A stretch of DNA of 64,000 nucleotides, from NCBI GenBank assembly GCA_963817335.1, contig CAWFNX010000005.1, positions 186,001 through 250,000 of the forward strand, written 5' to 3'. The translations under genes were made by a program, and so were the position numbers. This stretch comes from AV40 sp963817335 (lineage in GTDB: Bacteria; Verrucomicrobiota; Verrucomicrobiia; Chthoniobacterales; UBA10450). How positions within the stretch are numbered: the stretch's first letter is position 1; each line of letters starts with the position of its first letter. The notes under the pieces are model-generated. The model was not told the DNA's origin. It made no database searches and was given only the letters and a program-made list of their open reading frames with translations. Below, in pieces: positions 1-9,236 of this stretch.

Positions 1-249
1 AGGCGGAGGGATTGTACCGGAAGACGTCGTGGCTTTAGCCCCGGCGTCATTATAAAACTCGATTTGTCTGCCGCCGAGCCGACGCACGACGCGCCACCCG
101 TTCCTGGCGGCAAAGGAACGCAATTCTTCGTCCGTAACAGAGCGGAGGGCCCGAAGCTCGGCCGGATGAATGATGAAAACTTCCGACTTCGTTGCGAGCC
201 GCCCTGCAATCTTTTCAGCTAATCCGGCCAGATGGTTGTTTCGTCGCAT
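1..249 (-). CDS. Hypothetical protein, C-terminus cut by window edge
   Basis: An open frame reads leftward from an ATG at 249-247 to the window edge without a stop (83 codons visible). The product begins MRRNNHLAGLAEKIAGRL and continues with a segment rich in charged residues (HPAELRALRSV, DEELRSFAARNGW). I see no signal peptide or membrane segment, and I do not recognise a family. It is divergent from the arginine dihydrolase-like pair, with a 121-nt gap that should hold both promoters. The frame uses the codon style of its neighbours, which is why I think it is real. Confidence 0.5.
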   Translation of the reverse strand, partial: MRRNNHLAGLAEKIAGRLATKSEVFIIHPAELRALRSVTDEELRSFAARNGWRVVRRLGGRQIEFYNDAGAKATTSSGTIPPP

Positions 250-370
250 GTGATTTATGATCGTTGGCGATACGGTCCGCTAAACTGCAAATCGACTCTA
301 CCTGGATTGTCGATCCGGCAACATTCCGGCGCAATTGGCGGAAGGCAGATTCATCGGCTAAATTTTATCG

Positions 371-622
371 ATGATTTCCGATATCATCGAGCTACGTGGC
401 CACATTATCGATTCGCTCACTTTGCCCAAAGTGCTCGACCAGATCGTGACCCGAGGCGCAACTTTTAACATTGTTGAATTCAAAATCGGCCAGAAGCGGG
501 TCGACCCCAGTCTTGCTCGGATCGAGATTACGGCGCCGACGAAAGCTGATTTGGATGAATTGATTCAACGGCTGCGAGAACAAGGCGCCGAAGTGAAACG
601 CCCTCAGCTTGGCGACAATTAA
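371..622 (+). CDS. Small LOR/SDH-type domain protein (free-standing AgrE/ArgZ middle domain)
   Basis: This 83-residue protein contains ELRGHIIDS, then FNIVEFKIGQ and ARIEITAP, ending in a DELIQRLREQGAEV helix. That pattern matches the LOR/SDH bifunctional enzyme conserved region (Saccharop_dh_N). In cyanobacterial AgrE this domain sits between the N-terminal arginine dihydrolase domain and the C-terminal ornithine cyclodeaminase domain. Here it stands alone and precedes the dihydrolase-like gene by 11 nt, so the two are probably co-transcribed. The order is reversed relative to the fusion and no cyclodeaminase follows. Family knowledge suggests a regulatory or oligomerisation role; the function of the isolated domain is not known to me. 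Confidence 0.75.
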   Translation: MISDIIELRGHIIDSLTLPKVLDQIVTRGATFNIVEFKIGQKRVDPSLARIEITAPTKADLDELIQRLREQGAEVKRPQLGDN

Positions 623-633
623 TCGTCGGCCCT

Positions 634-1440
634 ATGCTCGAATTGTTGCTTTGTCCGCCGGACTTCTACGGGATCGAATACGAAATTAATCCGTGGATGA
701 GCCGCGCGCGCGGCGCGGAAACGGCCGTGGCCAAAAAACAATGGTCCGGATTGCACGCGACTCTGTCGAAGCTGGACTGCAAAATCGAATTGATCGCCCC
801 TCAACCCAAATTGCCGGACATGGTTTTCACCGCCAACGCCGGGCTCGCGATCGGCCGGCAGTTTATTCCCAGTAATTTTCGCCACAAAGAGCGCGCCGCC
901 GAAGCGCCTCACTTCGCACGTTGGATGGAAGCACGCGGCTATCAGATCTCCTGGTTGCCGAGCGATTATTATTTCGAAGGCGAAGGCGATGCTTTGTTTG
1001 CAGGCGATGCTTTGTTTTGCGGTTACAAATTTCGTTCCGACATCAAATCGCACCGCGCAGTTGCAGAGATGCTTGGATGTCTCGCGGTTTCAGTGGAGCT
1101 GGTCGATCCCCGCTTTTACCACCTCGACACCTGCTTCTGCCCGCTGCCCGATGGCGCTGTCATTTGGTTTCCCGCCGCGTTTGACGAATACGGGCAGCAC
1201 GCGATTCGAGAACACGTGTCCGATTTGATCGCGGTCGAGCCAGAGGAAGCGATGCATTTTTGTTGCAATGCCATTCCGCTCAATCGCGACATCGTTTTAC
1301 CGCAAGGCGCGCCCAAGCTCGTGTCTACTCTCACCGAACGCAGATACAACTGTCATCAGCTTCCGATGTCTGAATTCCTCAAAGCGGGCGGCGCCTGCAA
1401 ATGTTTGACCATGTTTATGCCGCAACGCGAAAAGGCTTAA
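634..1440 (+). CDS. Arginine dihydrolase / amidinotransferase-family protein (ArgZ-like)
   Basis: The 268-residue protein has the amidinotransferase (pentein) fold signature. INPWM (Asn19), DMVFTANAG (Asn68), YYFEGEGDAL (Glu115), FYHLDTCFCP (His163) and GGACKCLT (Cys257, the expected nucleophile) line up with the catalytic set of cyanobacterial ArgZ/AgrE, which converts arginine to ornithine, CO2 and two ammonia. Asn at position 68, where classical arginine deiminases have Asp, is the feature linked to dihydrolase rather than deiminase activity. It follows the LOR/SDH-domain gene by 11 nt and its end overlaps the 3' end of the opposite-strand polX by 4 nt. A dimethylarginine or other guanidino substrate cannot be excluded. 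Confidence 0.8.
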   Translation: MLELLLCPPDFYGIEYEINPWMSRARGAETAVAKKQWSGLHATLSKLDCKIELIAPQPKLPDMVFTANAGLAIGRQFIPSNFRHKERAAEAPHFARWMEARGYQISWLPSDYYFEGEGDALFAGDALFCGYKFRSDIKSHRAVAEMLGCLAVSVELVDPRFYHLDTCFCPLPDGAVIWFPAAFDEYGQHAIREHVSDLIAVEPEEAMHFCCNAIPLNRDIVLPQGAPKLVSTLTERRYNCHQLPMSEFLKAGGACKCLTMFMPQREKA

Positions 1441-3201
1441 CTTTTCCGATTTCGTTTTGCCTCGAGCGCAATCGCGATTTTGTCGACTGGCAGACAATTC
1501 ATTACATCTGCCTTGGTCAACCAACCTTTCCGGGCGATCCCAACGCCGAACCAGAGGTCCTGCACTCGTTCGGTCCGATGAGCGTCGGGATCGATCACAC
1601 ATTTGACGCCTTTTTCTTTGGCCAGCGGCCACCAGCGCCAATCGAGATCAAGCCTTTTCGGAGCGGCATTCAGCTCGACCCAAGTGCCGGTCGAGGCCGC
1701 GGCCGCCAGCACGGCGGGAATGTCAATGGAATACGGCTCGCGTTTCAATAGCAGCCGACCTGTCGGATGCGCGAGAATGGTGACGAACGGATTTTCCATT
1801 GCCCGGATGACGCGCTTTGTCATTTCGGCTTCAGGCAAATTGAAAACCGAATGAACCGAGGCCACCACGAAATCCAGCTCGGACAAGACCTCGTCTTCGA
1901 AATCGAGTTTCCCGTCGCGCAGAATATCGCACTCGACCCCGGCGAACAATCGGAAGCCGTTGAATTTCTTGTTTAACTTTCGGATCGCTGCGATCTGTTC
2001 GCGCAGCTTTGCCGCATCGATCCCGTGCGCTTGAATCGAGCTCTTGCTGTGTTCGGCGATACCCAGGTATTCGAGACCCAGCTCCTGGGCCGCAGCCGCC
2101 ATTTCTTCGAGGCTGTTGTGACCGTCGCTCGCAACAGTGTGGCAATGGAACGTCCCGCGTAGATCTTCCTTCTTGAGTAACTTCGGCAACGAATGGTTTT
2201 CTGCCGCTTCGAATTCACCGCAATTTTCGCGCAACTCCGGCGGGACAAAATCGAGCCCGAGCGCGCGATACAAATCCGCTTCCTCCCGAACAGTTGGAAT
2301 CTTCGCCGAAGCCTTTTTCTTTTTTGCCTTCGGATCAGGCGGCAATATGGAGAGACGATATTCGTTCAACGTCCAACCGCGCTGCAACGCGCGGCTGCGC
2401 ATTTCGATGTTGTGCTCTTTGCTGCCGGTAAAATAATTGAGCGCGAACGGATATTCGGCAGAGCTGACAACTCGAAGATCGCATTGAATTCCGGAACGAA
2501 GCCGCACGCTCGTCTTGGTAGGGCCCTGGGCAATGATCGATTCGACCAACCGATGTTTGATAAAGAACTCGGTGATTGCCGGCGGTTTCTTGGTCGCCAC
2601 TACAAAATCGACATCGCGCACAATTTCCCGGCGGCGCCGGTAGCTTCCGGCCACATCGACTTGGAGCGCGTCGGGATGGGCAGCGAGATCTTGCCGAAGG
2701 CTTTCGGTCTCCGCGGCAATCTGGCCAAATTGGAAATAACCGGAATGCTTTGCCCGCTGCTCAATCGCCGACGCAAATCTTGGTCTGAGTTGTTTCTCCA
2801 AACCCAGGGAGTTCGGCGACTTTTCCCGATTCGCAGGCTTTACGCAGTTGTTCGATTGAACTGACGTGCAGTTGCTCGTAAAGCGCTTTGATTTTCTTCG
2901 CGCCAAGGCCGGAAATTGAAAACAATTCGAGAATGGCCGCCGGAAATTCGGCCCGCAGTTCTTCCAGGTATTTCAGTTTTCCAGTGGCAGCGAGTTCCTT
3001 GATCTTGGCCGCGATCGCTTTGCCGATGCCCGGAATTTTCCCGAGCGCTTCTTCGTCCTGAAGATCGGACAAATTTCCGCCAAAAGTTTCGAGCGAGCGA
3101 GCAGCATTGGCGTAAGCTCGAATCTTGAACGGGTTTTCATCCTTCAGCTCAAGCAGGGTGGCAATTTCCTGCAAGACCTCGGCGATTTGCGATTTCATCA
3201 T
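1437..3201 (-). pseudogene. polX: DNA polymerase X / 3'-5' exonuclease (PolX), one frameshift
   Basis: Two overlapping minus-strand frames together give a normal-length PolX (about 587 residues; B. subtilis PolX is 570). The first (3201 to 2761) has the helix-hairpin-helix 8-kDa region, with GIGKAIAAKI and SGLGAKKI, and stops just after PGFGETTQTKI. The second, open from 2906 to 1437, carries the nucleotidyltransferase centre GSYRRRREIVRDVDF and then the C-terminal PHP exonuclease domain (FHCHTVASDG, AEHS, ASVHS, AHPTGR, DPDAH). Deleting one base from the AAA run at 2775-2777 (TTT on the coding strand) joins them as TKI-ASAIEQRAKH, which fits the family. So there is one extra base in a short homopolymer: real inactivation or a sequence error. 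PolX acts in gap-filling base-excision repair. Confidence 0.85.
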
Positions 3202-3228
3202 TCCTTTGAACCGTTACCAAAGATTCCG

Positions 3229-4089
3229 ATGATGGCGAACGAAGCGGTAAAGTTAATCGAGTGTCCGCGCGACGCCTGGCAGGGTTTGCCACGCCAGATT
3301 CCGACTCACCTGAAGGTCGAATACTTGAGGGATCTTATCCAAGCCGGCTTTAAACACATCGATGCGGTGAGCTTTGTCTCGCCAAGGGCAGTTCCGCAAA
3401 TGGCTGATAGTGAGAAGGTTGTTGCTCAACTCGAAACATCTGCTGGCGCCGAAATCATCGGAATCGTCGTCAACGACAAAGGCGCAGAACGCGCAATTGC
3501 TACAAAACACGTCACCACCATCGGGTATCCCTGTTCGGTTTCGCCCACGTTTCTGCGTCGCAATCAAAACCAAACGCCGGAAGAGAATCTTGCGGCGCTG
3601 CGGACAATCAAGAAACGCGCCGACGACGCAAAGCTCGGTCTGGTCGTTTATCTTTCGATGGCTTTTGGCAATCCCTACCAAGATCCATGGAACGAAAATG
3701 AAATCGAAGTCGCGATCGGAAGAATTGTTCAACTCGGCGTGGCATCGATCTCTTTGGCAGACACGATTGGAATCGCCGACCGGGCATTAATCGAACGAAT
3801 TGTGATTGCGGCGATGAAGTCGGCTGCCGGTTGCGAGATTGGCGTCCATCTGCACAGCGCTCGCGCAGATGCTGCCGAAAGAATTCTCGCGGCCTACGAT
3901 GCCGGTTGCCGGCGGTTCGATTCCGCATTCGGCGGGCTCGGCGGTTGTCCGTTCGCCCAGGATGCTCTGGTCGGGAATATTCCCACCGAAAGCGTGATCG
4001 CAGCGTTAAATCAGAGGGGCGTCAATTTGGGATTGAAGATCGACCGGGTCGCGCAATTAAACGCGAGAATTGCGGCGGAGTTTGCTTAA
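3229..4089 (+). CDS. Hydroxymethylglutaryl-CoA lyase-like protein
   Basis: An alpha/beta-barrel protein of the HMGL-like family. ECPRDAWQGLP near the N-terminus supplies the Arg-Asp pair, VHLHSAR the metal-binding histidines, and DSAFGGLGGCPFA near residue 250 is the HMG-CoA lyase signature with its catalytic cysteine. The reaction would be HMG-CoA to acetoacetate plus acetyl-CoA, the last step of leucine breakdown. The frame opens at 3187, inside the divergent polX; I place the start at the double ATG at 3229/3232, leaving 27 nt between the two genes. No other leucine-catabolic gene is nearby, so the physiological substrate is inferred from the signature only. Confidence 0.85.
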   Translation: MMANEAVKLIECPRDAWQGLPRQIPTHLKVEYLRDLIQAGFKHIDAVSFVSPRAVPQMADSEKVVAQLETSAGAEIIGIVVNDKGAERAIATKHVTTIGYPCSVSPTFLRRNQNQTPEENLAALRTIKKRADDAKLGLVVYLSMAFGNPYQDPWNENEIEVAIGRIVQLGVASISLADTIGIADRALIERIVIAAMKSAAGCEIGVHLHSARADAAERILAAYDAGCRRFDSAFGGLGGCPFAQDALVGNIPTESVIAALNQRGVNLGLKIDRVAQLNARIAAEFA

Positions 4090-4104
4090 GAGATCTCCGC
4101 CCGT

Positions 4105-4695
4105 TCACATTCGGCCACGTCGTTTGTAAAACGCGTAACGCTTGAGGATCGATTGGACATAGCTCCGCGTAGCCGGGAACTCGATGTTGTCGAGAAACTG
4201 ATTGGTGGTGATTCCGTCTGGGCCAACCCAGCGTTGGGCGCGACTCGGTCCGGCGTTGTATTCGGCGAGGGCGAAGGCCAAGGGTTCCGATTCATTCTGC
4301 CAATGGTCGAGCGCGCGGCGCAAATACCAGGAGCCGGCCTGAATGTTCGTCTTGGCGTCGAACAAATCGTCCAGCTTGAAGTTTTCGATTTTGTTCTCGC
4401 GGGCCCATTCGTTTGCGGCCTTGGCGCTCACCTGCATCAATCCGCGCTCACCGGCGCTGCCGTATTTTTTGGTATCGAACCGGCTTTCGCGCCAAACCAC
4501 GGCTTTGATCAGCATCGGATCGAGCCGGCGTTCCACCGCGACTGAGGTAATGATTAAATCGTATTGCTGAAAACGCGCCGGACTCAGCCATTCGTAAGAA
4601 CTATACAGCGCATCCCCGGATCGCACGGCGAGATAGCCGAACCCCGCCGCCAACGAGAGAAGGAAACAGAGAACTAGTTTCCATATTAATCTCAT
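4105..4695 (-). CDS. Membrane-anchored lytic transglycosylase (SLT domain)
   Basis: The 196-residue protein starts with an N-terminal signal anchor (LIWKLVLCFLLSLAAGFGYL). An SLT goose-lysozyme-like domain follows: the catalytic Glu is in KAVVWRESRFD, followed by GERGLMQV and ALAEYNAGPSRA. It cleaves the MurNAc-GlcNAc bond of peptidoglycan in the periplasm, forming 1,6-anhydro products. The gene ends 15 nt from the convergent HMG-CoA lyase-like gene. The window also encodes an AmgK/MurU-like pair (41-43 kb), so recycling of these products is plausible but the link is inference. Confidence 0.88.
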   Translation of the reverse strand: MRLIWKLVLCFLLSLAAGFGYLAVRSGDALYSSYEWLSPARFQQYDLIITSVAVERRLDPMLIKAVVWRESRFDTKKYGSAGERGLMQVSAKAANEWARENKIENFKLDDLFDAKTNIQAGSWYLRRALDHWQNESEPLAFALAEYNAGPSRAQRWVGPDGITTNQFLDNIEFPATRSYVQSILKRYAFYKRRGRM

Positions 4696-4795
4696 GCCGT
4701 CATTATCTCAGTTTTGCGCCCACTTGCCACGCCGTAGTCCCGCGACACAGAGACGAAGGCGGGTGCTCGTGATCGTCCTAAACTTCAATTAAATT

Positions 4796-7051
4796 GTGAG
4801 TCGGCAGATGATGAAGCCCGCCTACGTCCGCGTAATTATCGACCGCGCAATTCAGCGCGAGCTGGATTACTCCGTGCCCGAAACTCTGGCAGATCGAATC
4901 TACGTCGGTTCGCGCGTCCGGGTTCCGTTCCGCGAAAAATCCGCATTGGCGACGGTTCTCGCTACTCTCGAGCAAACGGAGGCCAAGGGAATTCGACCGA
5001 TAGAGGCGCTGGTCGGCGAAGGACCGGTTATCAGCGAACGACTGCTCGAGCTCGCGAAATGGATGAGCGCTTACTATTGCTGCCCGCTTGAAACAGTGAT
5101 GCGCAGCCTCCTGCCGCAAGTGATCCGACGCGCGGAGATCGGTTGGAAAAAACAACTCGTGGTTCATCCATCAAATATTGACCGCGGCGGAATCGACAAA
5201 TTGCGCAGGCGCGCGCCGCGGCAGGCCGAGCTCCTCGAAATCATCGCGAACTTGGAGAGGCCGATTCCGGCGGCCACGTTATTGCGAAACACATCGCTCG
5301 ATAATCAGGCGTTACGCGCTCTGGCCAAACGCGGTTTGGTCGATTTGCGCGAGGAATCAATCGCGCGGGACCCGCACGCGGACGAACAATTCGTGGCCAG
5401 CGCCTACCTCGAATTGAACGCAGAACAGACCGCGGCGCTCAAAAGAATCTCTGCCGCGCTGGCCGCGCCGGAAGCTGCGAAACCGCTTCTGTTGCACGGT
5501 GTGACCGGCAGTGGAAAAACGGAAGTTTACCTGCAGGCCATTCGCTCTGCCCTTGAGCGCGGCCGGACTGCCATCGTGCTTGTCCCGGAAATTTCGCTTA
5601 CCCCCCAGACCGTCGAACGTTTCAAAAGCCGGTTCTCGGAAATTCACGATGCCGTTGCCGTTCTGCACAGCCATTTGTCCCACGGGGAACGTCACGACGA
5701 ATGGCACAAGGTCCACGCCGGCCGGGCCCGGATTGTGATCGGCGCCCGCAGCGCAGTGTTCGCCCCAATGAAAAACCTCGGATTGATCATCGTGGATGAG
5801 GAGCACGAGACAAGTTACAAACAGGAGGAAGCTCCTCGATATCATGCGCGCGACGTCGCGGTGGTGCGCGCGAAAATCGAGAAGTGCGCCATCGTTCTGG
5901 GGAGCGCGACGCCGTCACTCGAGAGCTATCACAACGCAACAAGTCCGAGCCGGACTGGCCCTAAATACGAACTGCTCACTCTGAGCCAGCGTGTTGACCA
6001 GCAGCAAATGCCGCTGATGAGAATTGTCGATCTGCGACAAGAGCGCCGGAAGGGGAAGATCGTTCCGATCCTGTCCGAAAAATTGTCCCAAGCAATCGCG
6101 AACCGGCTGGAGAAACGCGAGCAAACAATTCTATTTTTGAATCGCCGCGGATTTTCGACGTCGTTGCTTTGCAGCAGTTGCGGCGAAGCGCGCCAATGTC
6201 CGAATTGCAGCGTCGCCCTCACATTTCACCGGCATATGGCAAGGCTAAGCTGCCATCTCTGCGGCCACACTGCCACCGTGCCGAAGAAGTGTCCGGCCTG
6301 CGGCAAAGACGCGCTGATTTATGCCGGATTCGGGACTGAAAAAGTGGAATCGACGGTGTCCCAATTTTTTCCCAAAGCGAATGTGCGTCGGATGGACGCG
6401 GATTCCATGACCCGCAAAGAAGCTTATCGCGAAACGCTTCGAAGCTTTCGCTCTGGCAAGATCGACATCCTGGTGGGGACGCAAATGATCGCCAAAGGCC
6501 TGCATTTTCCCAACGTGACATTGGTCGGGATCATTAATGCGGATCTGGCGCTACATTTGCCGGATTTTCGCGCAGGCGAACGAACTTTTCAGTTGTTGAC
6601 TCAAGTCGCAGGGCGAGCCGGCCGCGGCGAAACTCCCGGCGAGGTTTTCGTCCAAACCTACACCCCGTTTTCACCGTCGATCCAGTTTGCCCGTCATCAC
6701 GATTTCACCGGTTACTTCGACCAGGAGCTAGAATTTCGAGAGCGCTGCGGCTTTCCGCCATTCAAACACGCTGTTCTAATCACGGTCCGGTCCGAGCACG
6801 AAGGCCGGGCCAAGCTCTCGGCCGAAACTTTAGTGCGACGATTAAGAGAATCTCTTCCTTCTGAATTCGTTTTGAGCGACGCTGCGCCCGCGCCGTTGGA
6901 AAAGCTTCAGGGCCAGTTTCGCTTTCACATTTTGATGCGTGGCAAAGCGATCATGCGCCTTAGCAGTCTCATTCGTGAAACTCTCGACAAGCTGCCGTTG
7001 CCGGAGGATGTGATTGCGACCGTCGACGTCGACCCTTATCAGTTGCTGTAA
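4796..7051 (+). CDS. priA: Primosomal replication protein N' (PriA helicase)
   Basis: PriA restarts stalled replication forks by reloading the replisome. In order: an N-terminal 3'-DNA-binding region (YVRVIIDRAIQRELDY), Walker A GVTGSGKTEVYL near residue 240, the helicase motif II IVDEEHETSYKQ, then the zinc-binding insert with eight cysteines (CSSCGEARQCPNC, CHLCG, CPACGKD), GTQMIAKG and VAGRAGRG in the second helicase lobe, and the usual C-terminal end DVDPYQLL. Length is in the family range. Starts at GTG 4796, ATG 4808 or ATG 4811 are all possible; none has a good Shine-Dalgarno sequence. Confidence 0.95.
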   Translation: MSRQMMKPAYVRVIIDRAIQRELDYSVPETLADRIYVGSRVRVPFREKSALATVLATLEQTEAKGIRPIEALVGEGPVISERLLELAKWMSAYYCCPLETVMRSLLPQVIRRAEIGWKKQLVVHPSNIDRGGIDKLRRRAPRQAELLEIIANLERPIPAATLLRNTSLDNQALRALAKRGLVDLREESIARDPHADEQFVASAYLELNAEQTAALKRISAALAAPEAAKPLLLHGVTGSGKTEVYLQAIRSALERGRTAIVLVPEISLTPQTVERFKSRFSEIHDAVAVLHSHLSHGERHDEWHKVHAGRARIVIGARSAVFAPMKNLGLIIVDEEHETSYKQEEAPRYHARDVAVVRAKIEKCAIVLGSATPSLESYHNATSPSRTGPKYELLTLSQRVDQQQMPLMRIVDLRQERRKGKIVPILSEKLSQAIANRLEKREQTILFLNRRGFSTSLLCSSCGEARQCPNCSVALTFHRHMARLSCHLCGHTATVPKKCPACGKDALIYAGFGTEKVESTVSQFFPKANVRRMDADSMTRKEAYRETLRSFRSGKIDILVGTQMIAKGLHFPNVTLVGIINADLALHLPDFRAGERTFQLLTQVAGRAGRGETPGEVFVQTYTPFSPSIQFARHHDFTGYFDQELEFRERCGFPPFKHAVLITVRSEHEGRAKLSAETLVRRLRESLPSEFVLSDAAPAPLEKLQGQFRFHILMRGKAIMRLSSLIRETLDKLPLPEDVIATVDVDPYQLL

Positions 7052-7096
7052 ACATCCGCCCTGTAGCTGACTCGCGAATTGAGGTTGAAAAAAGTC

Positions 7097-8044
7097 ATGA
7101 GAACGCTCCCCCTCGCGCTGGCGATTTCGGCAATTTTCTGCATGCTGTCTCAGGTGAGTCGGAGCGCTGCCGCATCAGCGCCCGCCGCGCTAAAAACGTT
7201 TTTGGAGCATGAGGGCTTTGGCGGTTCGCCTCTCCAGAGACGATTCGGCAACCATCTCTTTGCCAACACGTTGATCGATGGCCGCCGGACGGCGCTGATG
7301 ATTGACAGTGGTTGTCCGATTACGCTGATAGACCGGACCAGCGCCCAAAAGCTCGGTCTGCGCGTTCAGGAAACAAAGAGGTACATCGGCGGGGTGACCG
7401 GAATCGCCGAGCGTTATGGAATCAGCAAGCTCGCGACGCTGAAAATGGGGAACTGCACGTTCTTAAATGTTCCAATCGAGGTCGCCAACGAAAATCAGAT
7501 CAATCTGATCGCGCGCCCGCACCTCGATGGATTATTTGGCGCGCATGAAATGTCGAAGTTCGGAGTGATCGTCGATTGCACGCGCCAGATGCTCTATGTA
7601 AATCCGAAAGGTCCGTCCGCGAGCACCAGCCAAAAGCTCGCGCAATTTCTGAGCGGCAGAGGTTTCACCCGAATCCCCATGCGGTTCAACTCGGACGAAC
7701 ATTTGGAGATCGAAGCCGCGGTCAACGGGCATCCCGTCCGATTAATCGTGGATACCGGCAGTGGCATGACACTTCTCTCGGCGTCGGTGGCAACTGCGGC
7801 CGGAACATCTTTCGCCTCCAATATGTCCTTCCATGGAGAAGGTATTGGTTACGTCAAACAATTGACTTTGGGCACCAATTTGACCGTGAACAACGCCGAG
7901 GTCGCAGTTGGTAATGTAGCTAAAATGGTCGGAGCGGGATTGCTCGGCGAAGAATATCTATCCTGGAATTTTGGGATCGTCGACGTCGGCGGAATGAATC
8001 TTTATCTTCGGCCGGTCGAACCAAAGCCAGCAAAGAAGCGTTGA
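7097..8044 (+). CDS. Secreted retropepsin-like aspartyl protease family protein
   Basis: The protein has a cleavable signal peptide (TLPLALAISAIFCML, cut near SAAAS) and two retroviral-type aspartyl protease half-domains. The first has the active-site-like motif MIDSGCPITLID (residue about 75), the second LIVDTGSGMTLL (about 215). Each is followed by a glycine-containing flap and a GLLG- or GLFG-type strand. Single-chain tandem retropepsin-like proteins are common in bacteria and mostly uncharacterised. The frame opens at TTG 7079, but ATG 7097 gives the clean signal peptide. It follows priA in the same direction. A paralogue lies at 39011-40003. Cysteine next to the first catalytic Asp-Ser-Gly is slightly unusual. 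Confidence 0.75.
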   Translation: MRTLPLALAISAIFCMLSQVSRSAAASAPAALKTFLEHEGFGGSPLQRRFGNHLFANTLIDGRRTALMIDSGCPITLIDRTSAQKLGLRVQETKRYIGGVTGIAERYGISKLATLKMGNCTFLNVPIEVANENQINLIARPHLDGLFGAHEMSKFGVIVDCTRQMLYVNPKGPSASTSQKLAQFLSGRGFTRIPMRFNSDEHLEIEAAVNGHPVRLIVDTGSGMTLLSASVATAAGTSFASNMSFHGEGIGYVKQLTLGTNLTVNNAEVAVGNVAKMVGAGLLGEEYLSWNFGIVDVGGMNLYLRPVEPKPAKKR

Positions 8045-8074
8045 CCCGATTTGGCGCACTGGAATACTTCCGGC

Positions 8075-9205
8075 GTGACGTTCTCAGAAAAACTGCGCGC
8101 CATCACCGCAATCACCTGCCTGCTCCTGGCCGGATGCGGGCGTAAAGATTCCGATTCGAGCGTTGCTTCGAATAAGGTTCGCATCGGCTACGTGGGAATC
8201 ACCTGCGAAGCTCCGATTTTCAGCGCGGTCGAGAACGGTTTTTTCAAAGAAGAAGGGCTCGACGTGGCGATGGTCAAATGCGAGTGGGCCAATTACAAAG
8301 ATATTCTCGCTCTTGGGGGATTCGACATCACTCATCACTTAGTGATGTATTTTCTGAAGCCGATCGAACAGGGCCTTGACGTGAAGTTCACCGGCGGAAT
8401 TCATCGGGGTTGTTTAAGGGTCCAAGCGGCCGTGAATGGCAAGATTAACTCAATCGCGGATCTTCGCGGCAAAAGCATTGGCGTGCCGGGAATGGGCACA
8501 CCGCCCTTCATTTTCGCCAATCGGGTGCTCGGCGCGCACGGAATTGATCCTTCCAGGGAAATCACCTGGCGGGTTTTTCCCGCCGGCGAGCTGGGACTCG
8601 CGCTCGATAAAGGTGAAATCGATGCGATCGCCGATTCCGAGCCGATCGGCAGTTTGTTGATCGCCGAAGGCAAAGTGAAGAACGTTGCCGATCAAGCTCA
8701 GGACGTTCCCTACAAAGATGAGTACTGCTGCGCGGTGATCGTGAACGGGAAATTCTTGCGGGCGAATCCGAAAGCAGCGGCGGCGGCGACGCGCGCATTG
8801 CTCAAAGGCGCCAAATGGGTCGAAGCAAATCCCGCCGCGGCGGCGCGTTTGTCGGTGGAGAAAGGATATCTCGCCTCAAATCCTGAACTGAACACAGTGG
8901 CCCTTTCACATTTGCGTTATGTTCCGAGCGTTTCGGGTGGCGAAGCAGCCGTTACTTCGGCGGCGGCGGAAATGAAAGTTGCGGGCATGTTGAGCCCAAC
9001 CACCGACGTTGCCGATCTGGCCAAACGCGCGTTCGTTCATCTCGACGGCGTGACGGATGAATGGTTGCGAAATCTGCAGGTTGAAAAAGTCGCCGGTGGC
9101 CAGGTCCCACCGGATCAGGATATCCGTTTGTACGCGGAGCTGATTTTGCACGATACCGAAAACTCCTGCTGCAAAGCGAAAAAGGTATTGGCAGCACAGA
9201 AATAG
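8075..9205 (+). CDS. ABC transporter substrate-binding lipoprotein (NMT1/SsuA-like)
   Basis: A short signal peptide ends in the lipobox LLAGC, so the protein is probably a lipoprotein. The mature part follows the nitrate/sulfonate/taurine binding-protein pattern: VRIGYVGITCEAPIFSAVENGFFKEEGL at the start, then IADLRGKSIGVPGMGTPP and LDKGEIDAIADSEP. It is the first gene of a three-gene importer with the permease (31 nt downstream) and ATPase. The substrate cannot be read from the sequence. Unusual are two adjacent-cysteine pairs (EYCCAV and SCCKAKK near the C-terminus). The frame opens at TTG 8051; GTG 8075 places the lipobox at a normal distance. Confidence 0.85.
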   Translation: MTFSEKLRAITAITCLLLAGCGRKDSDSSVASNKVRIGYVGITCEAPIFSAVENGFFKEEGLDVAMVKCEWANYKDILALGGFDITHHLVMYFLKPIEQGLDVKFTGGIHRGCLRVQAAVNGKINSIADLRGKSIGVPGMGTPPFIFANRVLGAHGIDPSREITWRVFPAGELGLALDKGEIDAIADSEPIGSLLIAEGKVKNVADQAQDVPYKDEYCCAVIVNGKFLRANPKAAAAATRALLKGAKWVEANPAAAARLSVEKGYLASNPELNTVALSHLRYVPSVSGGEAAVTSAAAEMKVAGMLSPTTDVADLAKRAFVHLDGVTDEWLRNLQVEKVAGGQVPPDQDIRLYAELILHDTENSCCKAKKVLAAQK

Positions 9206-9236
9206 ACGGACGAAAGTCGCATTCGTCTCTGGATCG

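Noticed and set aside
2775..2777. Programmed +1 frameshifting in polX
   Set aside because: There is no slippery sequence or nearby stimulatory structure typical of programmed sites, and PolX is not known to use one. A sequence error or mutation is simpler.
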